DNA of 5,952 bases from Bacillota bacterium (GTDB lineage Bacteria > Bacillota > Clostridia > Christensenellales > Aristaeellaceae). The DNA lies in contig JAEVZE010000359.1 of NCBI GenBank assembly GCA_023392395.1, positions 1-5,952 on the forward strand, given 5' to 3'. This document shows positions 1 through 5,366 of the stretch, piece by piece. Made by a program: the position numbers and the translations under genes. The notes beneath the pieces are model-generated. The model saw nothing but the letters and a program-made list of their open reading frames with translations, was not told the origin of the DNA and ran no database searches. The stretch's first letter is position 1. Each line of letters starts with the position of its first letter.

Positions 1-389
1 ACGTCGATCTGGGCAAGGACGCGGCGGTCAACTGGCCCAACCAGGACTTTAAGTTCAAAAATACCAGCCTGTATCCGGTGTACATCGTGGCCGGGCTGGG
101 CAAGGACAAAAAGGTGACCTTCAGCGTCTACGGAAAGCTGCTGGACAACGGCGTCACCATCAAGGTGGCCTCTAAAAAAACCAGTACCACCAATCCGGGC
201 GCGGATCAGATCATCGTGGACGCCTCGCTGGCGCCCGGCGAGCAGGTGGTGGTGGAGGCGGCCCGCAAGGGCTACACCGCGGAAACCTTCCGGGTATACT
301 ACGACGCAAACGGCAAGGAAATCAAGCGCCAGCGCCTGTTCAAGAGCGCGTACAGGTCGGCCGGCGCGGTCATCCGGGTCGGAGAATAG
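1..389 (+). CDS. VanW-family protein, C-terminal fragment
   Basis: The gene is cut by the left edge. Reading from base 3 gives 128 residues ending in TAG at 387-389. The start of the fragment (VDLGKDAAVNWPNQDFKFKN, then a YPVYIVAG segment) matches the conserved VanW core, where a D-(F/L)-x-F-x-N stretch is followed by a hydrophobic strand. After it come a beta-rich stretch (KVTFSVYGK) and an ending with the R-VYYDANGKEIKRQRLFKSAYR pattern, common at the C-terminus of the family. VanW proteins are mostly extracytoplasmic or cell-wall associated in Gram-positive bacteria. Their biochemical role is not settled, and the name comes from vancomycin-resistance clusters without implying resistance here. 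The signal or membrane segment expected at the N-terminus lies outside the window. The stop codon overlaps the metA ribosome binding site, so the two genes are probably co-transcribed. A GTG at 78-80 lies inside the conserved core and is not a likely start. Confidence 0.82.
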   Translation, partial: VDLGKDAAVNWPNQDFKFKNTSLYPVYIVAGLGKDKKVTFSVYGKLLDNGVTIKVASKKTSTTNPGADQIIVDASLAPGEQVVVEAARKGYTAETFRVYYDANGKEIKRQRLFKSAYRSAGAVIRVGE

Positions 390-402
390 GAGGAAGATCA
401 TG
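388..402 (+). promoter_or_regulatory. metA ribosome binding site and start codon
   Basis: AGGAGG at 388-393 shares its first two bases with the TAG stop of the VanW-family gene (387-389) and lies 6 bases before the ATG at 400. This decides the metA start and suggests that ribosomes finishing the upstream gene can load directly on metA. Confidence 0.85.
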
Positions 403-1320
403 CCGGTCAAAATCCCAGACAATTTGCCTGCCGTGCAGGTGCTGCGCGATGAAAACATCTTCGTGATGACCGAGGAGCGCGCCATCAGCCAGGACATCCG
501 CCCGCTGCGCGTGGCCATCCTGAACCTGATGCCCAATAAGGAAGTCACGGAAACGCAGCTTCTGCGCGTGATCGGGAATACACCGCTCCAGGTGGAGGTA
601 ACGCTGCTCCACACCGCCACCCACGAGAGCACCAATACCTCCAAATTGCATCTGGACTCCTTCTACAAAACGTTCGATGACGTCAAAAAGGATAAATTCG
701 ATGGCCTGGTCATCACCGGCGCGCCGGTGGAGATGCTGCGCTTTGAAGACGTGGACTACTGGGAGGAGCTGAAGCGCATCCTCCAGTGGGCCGAAACCCA
801 CGTGTTCTCCACGCTCCTCATCTGCTGGGCGGCGCAGGCGGGCCTGTACTACTACTACGGCGTCCCCAAGTACGAGCTGGGCATGAAGTGTTCCGGAGTG
901 TTCCCCCACGCGGTGCTGGCGCCCAACCACCCGCTGATGCGCGGTTTTGACGCGAGGTTCTTTGCGCCTCACTCCCGCCATACCGAGGTGCGCGCGGAGG
1001 ACATCTTGGCCGTGCCGGAACTGACGCTTTTGTCCGTCAGCGAGGAAGCAGGCGTGTACATCGCCGCGTCGCCCTTGGGCAAGCGCGTGTTCGTGACCGG
1101 CCACTCGGAGTACGACCCCAGCACGCTGCAGATGGAGTACGAGCGGGATGTGAAGAAAGGCATGAACGTGCCCGTGCCCTGCAACTACTTCCCGGACGAC
1201 GACCCCACCCGCGAGCCGGTCGTCGTGTGGCGTGCGCACTCGAACCTTTTGTTCCAGAACTGGCTCAACTACTGCGTCTATCAGGAGACGCCCTACGACC
1301 CGGAGAATATCGGCCAGTAG
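400..1320 (+). CDS. metA: Homoserine O-acetyltransferase (MetA type)
   Basis: This 306-residue protein has the full length of the MetA (homoserine trans-acylase) family. MetA acylates the hydroxyl of L-homoserine in the cytoplasm, the committing step of methionine synthesis. The catalytic residues fall at the standard family positions: nucleophile Cys142 in LLICWAAQAG, and His235 and Glu237 in VTGHSEYD. Lys47 in NLMPNKEVTETQ is also conserved. Residue 111, after GAPV, is Glu. In characterised family members Glu111 goes with acetyl-CoA and Gly111 with succinyl-CoA, so the acyl donor is inferred to be acetyl-CoA and the product O-acetylhomoserine. The ATG start follows a strong AGGAGG at 388-393 with 6-base spacing, overlapping the upstream stop codon. 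No promoter, SAM riboswitch or T-box can lie directly before it, because the preceding gene runs to within 10 bases. A terminator follows about 55 bases after the stop. Confidence 0.96.
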   Translation: MPVKIPDNLPAVQVLRDENIFVMTEERAISQDIRPLRVAILNLMPNKEVTETQLLRVIGNTPLQVEVTLLHTATHESTNTSKLHLDSFYKTFDDVKKDKFDGLVITGAPVEMLRFEDVDYWEELKRILQWAETHVFSTLLICWAAQAGLYYYYGVPKYELGMKCSGVFPHAVLAPNHPLMRGFDARFFAPHSRHTEVRAEDILAVPELTLLSVSEEAGVYIAASPLGKRVFVTGHSEYDPSTLQMEYERDVKKGMNVPVPCNYFPDDDPTREPVVVWRAHSNLLFQNWLNYCVYQETPYDPENIGQ

Positions 1321-1343
1321 CGGCGGAAAATATATTGTCCGCG

Positions 1344-1388
1344 CGGCCCGCAAGCATTCGGCCCGCAAGCCTTCGGCCCGCAAGCATT
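1344..1388 (+). repeat. Three tandem 15-bp repeats behind metA
   Basis: The unit CGGCCCGCAAGCATT occurs at 1344-1358 and 1374-1388. The middle copy (1359-1373) differs by one base (CCTT for CATT). A degenerate fourth copy starts at 1389 (CGGCCTGCGGGCC), and it supplies the 3' arm of the terminator hairpin. The array begins 23 bases after the metA stop. It contains no spacers, so it is a simple tandem repeat and not a CRISPR. Confidence 0.85.
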
Positions 1389-1410
1389 CGGCCTGCGGGC
1401 CTGGTGTTTT
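1375..1410 (+). terminator. Probable intrinsic terminator of metA
   Basis: GGCCCGCA at 1375-1382 is perfectly complementary to TGCGGGCC at 1394-1401, and TGGTGTTTT follows. The 11-base loop and imperfect U-tract make it weaker than the other terminators in the window. The 3' arm could also pair with either of the two earlier GCCCGCA copies in the repeats. Confidence 0.55.
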
Positions 1411-1418
1411 GAAGCGGT

Positions 1419-1436
1419 AGCTTCCTTACGGAAGCT
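1419..1436 (+). other. Perfect 7-bp hairpin
   Basis: AGCTTCC (1419-1425) pairs with GGAAGCT (1430-1436) around a TTAC loop. There is no T-run behind it, so it is not a classical terminator by itself. It lies between the metA terminator and a second, longer hairpin. Confidence 0.5.
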
Positions 1437-1442
1437 TTGATC

Positions 1443-1466
1443 CGCGCAAGAGGCCTCTCTTGCGCG
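1443..1466 (+). other. Perfect 10-bp hairpin with a 4-base loop
   Basis: CGCGCAAGAG (1443-1452) pairs with CTCTTGCGCG (1457-1466) around GCCT. Neither strand has a T-run behind it. It may protect a 3' end, act as a back-up transcription barrier or be a scattered repeat element. The sequence alone does not decide. Confidence 0.5.
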
Positions 1467-1537
1467 ATATGAAACCGGGGCTTCCGATCTCCGAAAAAGA
1501 TATGCGCAGGAATCCGGTAAATTTTCGCTTTAGGGTG

Positions 1538-1566
1538 TTGACGAAGACGTTTGTTTTTGATATACT
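1538..1566 (+). promoter_or_regulatory. Sigma-A-type promoter of the tRNA operon
   Basis: The -35 box TTGACG (1538-1543) and the -10 box TATACT (1561-1566) are separated by an optimal 17 bases. Transcription should start near 1573, about 30 bases before tRNA-Pro. Each box is one base from the consensus, as expected for a strong stable-RNA promoter. Confidence 0.88.
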
Positions 1567-1603
1567 AATCTGCGTCGCCTAAGCGGGCTTGGGCGATCCC
1601 CAG

Positions 1604-1680
<77 letters not shown>

Positions 1681-1700
1681 TATCCCCTCCCGCGCAACAC

Positions 1701-1775
1701 GGCCTCTTGGTCAAGCGGTTAAGACACCGCCCTTTCACGGCGGTAACAGGGGTTCGAGTCCCCTAGAGGTCACCA
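1701..1775 (+). tRNA. tRNA-Glu (anticodon UUC)
   Basis: This is a 75-base cloverleaf. Acceptor GGCCTCT (1701-1707) pairs with AGAGGTC (1765-1771) with one G-U pair, followed by A and an encoded CCA. The anticodon stem CCGCC/GGCGG (1727-1731, 1739-1743) encloses loop CTTTCAC, giving anticodon TTC at 1734-1736. It reads GAA and GAG and follows tRNA-Pro by 20 bases. Confidence 0.97.
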
Positions 1776-1780
1776 TGAGA

Positions 1781-1810
1781 TGCACCGGCGTTGTCTCCAA
1801 TGCCGGTGCG
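1781..1810 (+). other. Long hairpin in the tRNA-Glu to CAU-tRNA spacer
   Basis: GCACCGGC (1782-1789) pairs with GCCGGTGC (1802-1809). The helix continues inward through a G-U pair (1790/1801) and TTG/CAA (1791-1793, 1798-1800) to a TCTC loop, about 12 pairs in all. No T-run follows, so a role in precursor processing is more likely than termination. That role is inferred. Confidence 0.6.
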
Positions 1811-1825
1811 TCATTCCAGAAGCCC

Positions 1826-1902
1826 GGGCCTTTAGCTCAGTTGGTTAGAGCAGTCGGCTCATAACCGATCGGTCCGGGGTTCAAGTCCCTGAAGGCCCAC
1901 CA
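1826..1902 (+). tRNA. tRNA with CAU anticodon (elongator Met or Ile2)
   Basis: This is a 77-base cloverleaf. Acceptor GGGCCTT (1826-1832) pairs perfectly with AAGGCCC (1892-1898), followed by A and an encoded CCA. The anticodon stem GTCGG/CCGAT (1853-1857, 1865-1869) encloses loop CTCATAA, giving anticodon CAT at 1860-1862. It is not an initiator: the first acceptor pair is G-C and the anticodon stem lacks the three G-C pairs of initiators. Elongator methionine is the default. A tRNA-Ile2, whose C34 is changed to lysidine by TilS, has the same anticodon and cannot be excluded by eye. Confidence 0.93.
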
Positions 1903-1931
1903 AGTTCCTTCGGGCCGCGTTGGCCCTTTGT

Positions 1932-2008
1932 GGTCCGGTAGTTCAGTTGGTTAGAATGCCAGCCTGTCACGCTGGAGGTCGAGGGTTCGAGCCCCTTCCG
2001 GATCGCCA
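1932..2008 (+). tRNA. tRNA-Asp (anticodon GUC)
   Basis: This is a 77-base cloverleaf. Acceptor GGTCCGG (1932-1938) pairs with CCGGATC (1998-2004) with one G-U pair. Discriminator G, typical for aspartate, and an encoded CCA (2006-2008) follow. The anticodon stem CCAGC/GCTGG (1959-1963, 1971-1975) encloses loop CTGTCAC, giving anticodon GTC at 1966-1968. It is the last tRNA of the operon, and the terminator starts directly behind it. Confidence 0.97.
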
Positions 2009-2037
2009 AAGCGCCCCTCCCTGCGAGGGGCGTTTTT
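2009..2037 (+). terminator. Intrinsic terminator of the tRNA operon
   Basis: CGCCCCTC (2012-2019) pairs perfectly with GAGGGGCG (2025-2032) around CCTGC, and five T residues follow at 2033-2037. It separates the tRNA operon from recD2. Confidence 0.92.
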
Positions 2038-2040
2038 CAT

Positions 2041-2069
2041 TTTACTTTCATCGCCCGAAACGGTATAAT
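2041..2069 (+). promoter_or_regulatory. Promoter of recD2-comF
   Basis: A perfect -10 box TATAAT (2064-2069) lies 17 bases after TTTACT (2041-2046), a 4-of-6 match to the -35 consensus. The predicted start of transcription is near 2076, leaving a short leader that holds GGGAGG (2087-2092). The -35 box begins four bases after the T-run of the tRNA terminator, so recD2 has its own transcription start. Confidence 0.78.
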
Positions 2070-2098
2070 GAAGCGTACATTTTTCCGGGAGGTATGGC

Positions 2099-4003
2099 AT
2101 GCCGCGCGTCGAAGGGGTCGTGGAGGAGATCATCTTCCGCAACGACCAGAACGGTTTTTCGGTACTCTCGGTCAAATCAGGCCGGGAGCGCTTTGCGGCG
2201 GTGGGCTCGCTGGCGTTCGTCGTCGCGGGCGAGCGCGTGATTTTGGAGGGCGACTGGGTGGAGCACCCGGAGTACGGCCGCCAGCTCAAGATCGCGTCCT
2301 GCGAGAACGTGGAGCCGGAGACAGTCGGCGGCATCGAGCGCTACCTGGGCTCCGGGCTGATCCACGGCGTTGGGCCCGTCACCGCCAAACTGATCGTGAA
2401 AAAGTTCGGCGAGGACGCGCTCGCCATCCTGGACGAGTCGCCCGAGCGGCTGGGCGAGATCCCGGGCATCGGCGTAAAAAGGGCGAAGCTGATCGCCGAG
2501 TCCTATCAGGAGCAGCGCGCCGCCCGGCTGGCGCTGGTGTTTTTGCAGGGCTACGGCATCACGCCCGCGCTGTCGATGAAGATCTTCAAAGCCTTCGGCG
2601 ACCGGACGCAGGCGGTCGTTCGGGCCAACCCGTACCAGCTGGTGGAGCGGGTGGAGGGCATCGGCTTTAAGACCGCCGACGCCATCGCCCATTCGATCGG
2701 CATCGAGCCAGAATCGCCGGAGCGGCTGAGCTGTGCGCTTTCCTACGTACTGGAGGAGGCCTCCCAAGTTTCCGGACACATGTTCCTGCCGCGGGAAGCG
2801 CTGCTTCAGGAGACCGCAAGGCTCACGGGAGCTCCGGAGGAGCTGATCGATCAGCAGCTCAGGACGCTGGCGCTCTCGGGCCGGCTGGTGTTCGCGCCTG
2901 CGGACGGGCAGGACGCCGTGTACCTGCCCCGGCTGTACGAGGCCGAGGCGGAAGTCGCCAGACGGCTGTCGCTGCTCATGCGCATGGCCCCGCCTGCGCT
3001 GGACGCGGACGGCATCGCCGGGTATGAGGAGCGCTCCGGCGTCACGCTGGGCGCGGAGCAGCGGGAAGCGGTCAGTCTGGCGGTATCCGGCGCGGTGACG
3101 GTGATAACCGGAGGTCCCGGCACCGGCAAGACCACCGGCATCCGGTGCATCATCGAGCTTCTGTCCCGGAAGGGCAGTGTGACGCTGTGCGCGCCCACCG
3201 GCCGCGCAGCCAAGCGCATGACCGAAGCCACGGGCGTCGAGGCCAAGACCATTCACAGGCTTCTGGAGTACGGCGGGGAAGAGGGGCTGTTCCAGCGGGA
3301 TCAGGACAACACCATTGACTTTGACGCGGTGATCGTGGACGAGGTCAGCATGGTGGATACGCTGCTCATGCGCTCGCTCCTGCGCGCGCTCAGGCCGGGC
3401 ACGCGGCTGATCCTGGTGGGCGACGCCGATCAGCTGCCGTCGGTCGGCGCTGGCAACGTGCTGCACGATCTGATCGCAAGCGCCGTCGTGCCGGTTTCGC
3501 GGCTGACCGAGATCTTTCGGCAGGCGCAGGAGAGCATGATCGTCGTCAACGCCCACCGGATCAACACCGGGAGTATGCCCTTGGTCAACGGGAAGGACAG
3601 CGATTTCTTCTTTGAACGCGTCGAGGGCGCGGACAATATCGCCCAGACGGTGCTGACGCTTGTGGAAAAGAGGCTGCCCGGCTACCTGAAGCTGGACGCG
3701 CTGCGCGGCATCCAGGTGATGGCGCCGATGAAAAAGGGCGAGGCGGGCGTCTACCGGCTCAACAGGCTGCTGCAGGAGCGGCTGAACCCGGAGCGCCGGG
3801 GCGTGGACACGCTCCAGCGGGGCGACACCCTGTTTCGGCCCGGCGACAAGGTGATGCAGGTCAAAAACGACTACCAGATCGCCTGGACCCGGGGCGACGA
3901 GGAGGGGCAGGGCGCGTTCAACGGCGACATCGGCTTCGTGGAGGCGGTGGATACGGAGGAGCGTGCGCTGACCGTGCGCTTTGACGACGACCGGGTGATC
4001 TAG
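2099..4003 (+). CDS. recD2: RecD2-family DNA helicase, N-terminal 634 residues, ended by an in-frame TAG
   Basis: RecD2 is a superfamily 1B 5'-to-3' DNA helicase involved in DNA repair and replication-fork upkeep, found without RecBC. The start ATG is 6 bases after GGGAGG (2087-2092). An N-terminal beta domain (about 1-75) is followed by helix-hairpin-helix segments (GLIHGVG 86-92, IPGIG 121-125, VEGIG 185-189). The motor follows: Walker A GGPGTGKT with Lys344, Walker B VDE with Asp414-Glu415, motif III GDADQ at 441-445, and the LTEIFRQ motif with Arg474. An SH3-like stretch then runs to the amber codon at residue 635. This product alone lacks helicase motifs V and VI, including the arginine needed for ATP hydrolysis, so it should be inactive. 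The next 92 codons continue in the same frame and encode exactly the missing part. With the stop read through, the protein would be 727 residues, normal for RecD2. The gene is therefore a nonsense allele, a base error or a split gene. Confidence 0.93.
   Translation: MPRVEGVVEEIIFRNDQNGFSVLSVKSGRERFAAVGSLAFVVAGERVILEGDWVEHPEYGRQLKIASCENVEPETVGGIERYLGSGLIHGVGPVTAKLIVKKFGEDALAILDESPERLGEIPGIGVKRAKLIAESYQEQRAARLALVFLQGYGITPALSMKIFKAFGDRTQAVVRANPYQLVERVEGIGFKTADAIAHSIGIEPESPERLSCALSYVLEEASQVSGHMFLPREALLQETARLTGAPEELIDQQLRTLALSGRLVFAPADGQDAVYLPRLYEAEAEVARRLSLLMRMAPPALDADGIAGYEERSGVTLGAEQREAVSLAVSGAVTVITGGPGTGKTTGIRCIIELLSRKGSVTLCAPTGRAAKRMTEATGVEAKTIHRLLEYGGEEGLFQRDQDNTIDFDAVIVDEVSMVDTLLMRSLLRALRPGTRLILVGDADQLPSVGAGNVLHDLIASAVVPVSRLTEIFRQAQESMIVVNAHRINTGSMPLVNGKDSDFFFERVEGADNIAQTVLTLVEKRLPGYLKLDALRGIQVMAPMKKGEAGVYRLNRLLQERLNPERRGVDTLQRGDTLFRPGDKVMQVKNDYQIAWTRGDEEGQGAFNGDIGFVEAVDTEERALTVRFDDDRVI
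4001..4003 (+). other. In-frame amber codon interrupting recD2
   Basis: The frame reads ...DDDRVI, TAG, YTEADMEALELSYCISVHKS... with no frameshift on either side. The codon is one substitution from GAG, CAG or AAG. TAG is the normal stop of three other genes here (387-389, 1318-1320, 5646-5648), which argues against a genome-wide reassignment of TAG. Confidence 0.95.
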
Positions 4004-4008
4004 TACAC

Positions 4009-4021
4009 GGAGGCCGACATG
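4009..4021 (+). promoter_or_regulatory. Possible internal re-initiation site in recD2
   Basis: GGAGG (4009-4013) lies 5 bases before an in-frame ATG (4019-4021) and only 5 bases after the amber codon. This is good geometry for a ribosome to restart after terminating. The same bases would be ordinary codons (ACG GAG GCC GAC ATG) in an intact recD2, so the site may be accidental. Confidence 0.45.
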
Positions 4022-4282
4022 GAGGCGCTGGAGCTCTCCTACTGCATCAGCGTGCACAAGAGCCAGGGCAGCGAGTTTGATGCGGTGGTGCTGCCGCTGT
4101 CCGCGGGGCCGCCGATCCTTCTGACGAGAAACCTCTTGTACACCGCCGTCACACGGGCCAAGCGGCTGGTGGTGGTGGTGGGTCGGGAGAACGTCATGCG
4201 GCGAATGGTGGAGAGCGACCGGATCGCCCGGCGCTTCAGCGCGCTTGCCGAGCGGCTGCGCGCCTGCGCCATGAGGGTGTGA
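4019..4282 (+). CDS. recD2: RecD2-family helicase, C-terminal part with motifs V and VI
   Basis: This 87-residue frame continues recD2 in phase after the amber codon. It holds the two motifs missing upstream: SVHKSQGSEFDAVVLP (motif V) and LLYTAVTRAKR (motif VI, whose Arg would be residue 686 of the full protein). The C-terminal tail has the usual family length. It is not a complete enzyme: there is no Walker A, no Walker B and no DNA-binding domain. If made separately from ATG 4019, it could act only by joining the N-terminal chain, which is speculative. If the TAG is a base error, the true gene is 2099-4282. The stop TGA (4280-4282) overlaps the comF ATG. The sequence has no frameshift or further stop, so it has either decayed very recently or is still selected. 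Confidence 0.8.
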   Translation: MEALELSYCISVHKSQGSEFDAVVLPLSAGPPILLTRNLLYTAVTRAKRLVVVVGRENVMRRMVESDRIARRFSALAERLRACAMRV

Positions 4283-5061
4283 TGGGCTGGCTTCGTCTGG
4301 TCCGGGCGCTGTGGATGGAGGCGCTCTACCCGTCCCAGGCCAACTGCATGGGCTGTGGCAGCCCTGCAGGCGCGTTTGAGGGCTGGCTGTGCAAAGACTG
4401 CGCACAGCTTTTGAAGCCGCTATGCGACATCCCAGGCCCCCGCTGTCCCCGCTGCGGGCGGCCGCTGGACGAAGACGGCCGGAGGGCGCGCACATGTGTC
4501 ACCTGTGGCGACTGGCCCGACGGCCTGATCTCGGCCGCGCGCTTTCCGTTCCCGTACCGCCGCCCGGTGAGCGGCATGATCCGAAGGATGAAGTACCAGG
4601 GCGTCGCGCGCATGGCGGACTGGATGGCGGGCGAGATGCACAAGGCCGCCGCGCGCGAGTTGCCCGGCGGGTACGACATCATTGTGCCGGTGCCGATGCA
4701 CGTTCGAAGGCTCCGGCAGCGCGGCGCAAACCACGCCGCAGCCATCGCGCAGGCGCTGGCGCAGCGAGCGGGCGTGCCTTGCGTCCCGGCGCTGAAGCGT
4801 GAACGCGATACCCCGCAGCAGGCGCGTTTGCCCGCGCTTGAGAGGCGGAAAAATCTCGAAGGCGCGTTCCACACATGTCAGGATGTTCGCGGCCAAAGGG
4901 TGCTGCTGGTGGACGACGTGGTAACCACCGGCGCCACCGCGCTGGCCTGCGCCCGGGCCCTGCGAGCGGGTGGGGCTGAGGACGTGCAGTTTCTCGCGTT
5001 GGCGGGCGCGATTGATCGAGTTCTGCCACAACAAAGGGAAAAGAATGGGGCGAGGCGGTAA
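4282..5061 (+). CDS. comF: ComF family protein (phosphoribosyltransferase fold)
   Basis: This is a 259-residue protein of the ComF/ComFC family, cytoplasmic proteins needed for natural DNA uptake in competent bacteria and also common in bacteria not known to be competent. The N-terminal region carries four CxxC pairs (Cys22/25, 37/40, 55/58, 72/75), enough for two zinc sites. The C-terminal half has the type I phosphoribosyltransferase fold, with IIVPVPMH near 133-140, the QARLPALERRKNLEGAF segment, and the PRPP-binding loop VLLVDDVVTTGAT at 207-219 (Asp211, Asp212). The precise reaction is unknown. ATG 4282 is preferred because it overlaps the recD2 stop as TGATG and has GAGGG at 4273-4277. 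GTG 4279 would add one codon. Translation is probably coupled to recD2, so the amber codon upstream may lower ComF output unless ribosomes restart at 4019. No clear terminator follows. Confidence 0.93.
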   Translation: MGWLRLVRALWMEALYPSQANCMGCGSPAGAFEGWLCKDCAQLLKPLCDIPGPRCPRCGRPLDEDGRRARTCVTCGDWPDGLISAARFPFPYRRPVSGMIRRMKYQGVARMADWMAGEMHKAAARELPGGYDIIVPVPMHVRRLRQRGANHAAAIAQALAQRAGVPCVPALKRERDTPQQARLPALERRKNLEGAFHTCQDVRGQRVLLVDDVVTTGATALACARALRAGGAEDVQFLALAGAIDRVLPQQREKNGARR

Positions 5062-5080
5062 AAACGCCGTTAAAAAACGC

Positions 5081-5109
5081 TTGATTTTGTAAACTGGATG
5101 GAGTATAAT
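5081..5109 (+). promoter_or_regulatory. Promoter for the structured RNA and zinc-ribbon gene
   Basis: A perfect TATAAT (5104-5109) lies 17 bases after TTGATT (5081-5086), a 4-of-6 match to the -35 consensus. The predicted start of transcription (about 5115-5118) almost coincides with the first base of the closing helix of the structured RNA (5114), which supports both calls. Confidence 0.82.
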
Positions 5110-5113
5110 ATCT

Positions 5114-5341
5114 GTTGGTTGCCGATAGGCAGGTCTGTGGTTGAAAGTCGAAGCCAGTCGCAGGCGAAACGATCCACGTAACCCGGGCAAAGTTCCGGTG
5201 AGCATGGTGCGGCTTAGAGGTAAGTCCGGCCAGCGGTTCACGCTGAGAGGATCAGTAGTGGGGGGCCTAGTGCCCATGAGCGAACTTCCCAGCCGGCGAG
5301 TGTGGGGGCAAAGACCAGGTCAGCTGTCCTGGGCAACCAAC
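5114..5341 (+). ncRNA. Structured RNA of about 228 nt, candidate raiA-motif RNA
   Basis: This region contains no credible protein. GTTGGTTGCC (5114-5123) and GGCAACCAAC (5332-5341) form a perfect 10-bp helix joining the two ends of the region. Inside it, GGTCT/AGACC (5132-5136, 5312-5316), AAGCC/GGCTT (5151-5155, 5211-5215), CCGGC/GCCGG (5226-5230, 5292-5296), CAGCG/CGCTG with a GTTCA loop (5231-5245) and GGGC/GCCC (5263-5266, 5272-5275) can all pair. GATCC (5171-5175) could cross to GGATC (5249-5253) as a pseudoknot. The strong promoter just upstream fits a transcript starting at the 5' arm. raiA-motif RNAs of Bacillota and Actinomycetota are about this size, highly structured and found near comF and raiA genes, so that family is the best guess. 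It was not confirmed by a model search. It could instead be an unnamed leader RNA of the zinc-ribbon gene. Confidence 0.65.
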
Positions 5342-5366
5342 ATATTGATCACAGGGGGAAATTCCA

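Noticed and set aside
300..400. SAM riboswitch or T-box leader before metA
   Set aside because: Only 10 bases separate metA from the upstream coding region, which leaves no room for one. Any such control would lie upstream of the VanW-family gene, outside the window.
370..1383. Minus-strand open frame of 337 residues opposite metA
   Set aside because: It is antisense to a certain metA gene with all catalytic residues, has shadow-type composition and no plausible start context.
1344..1388. Short repeats considered as a CRISPR array
   Set aside because: Units are contiguous 15-mers with no spacers and no cas genes nearby.
2177..4495. Very long minus-strand open frame (772 residues) opposite recD2 and comF
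   Set aside because: It runs antisense to clearly conserved helicase motifs, has a low-complexity His/Arg/Gln/Leu/Ala-rich composition typical of the complement of GC-rich codons, and shows no recognisable domain.
5054..5075. GGCG/CGCC hairpin at the end of comF as a terminator
   Set aside because: The stem is only 4 bp and the following bases are A-rich, not T-rich on the plus strand.
5114..5341. RNase P RNA, tmRNA or 6S RNA as the identity of the structured RNA
   Set aside because: The conserved cores I know for these RNAs were not seen, and the size and context behind comF do not suit them.
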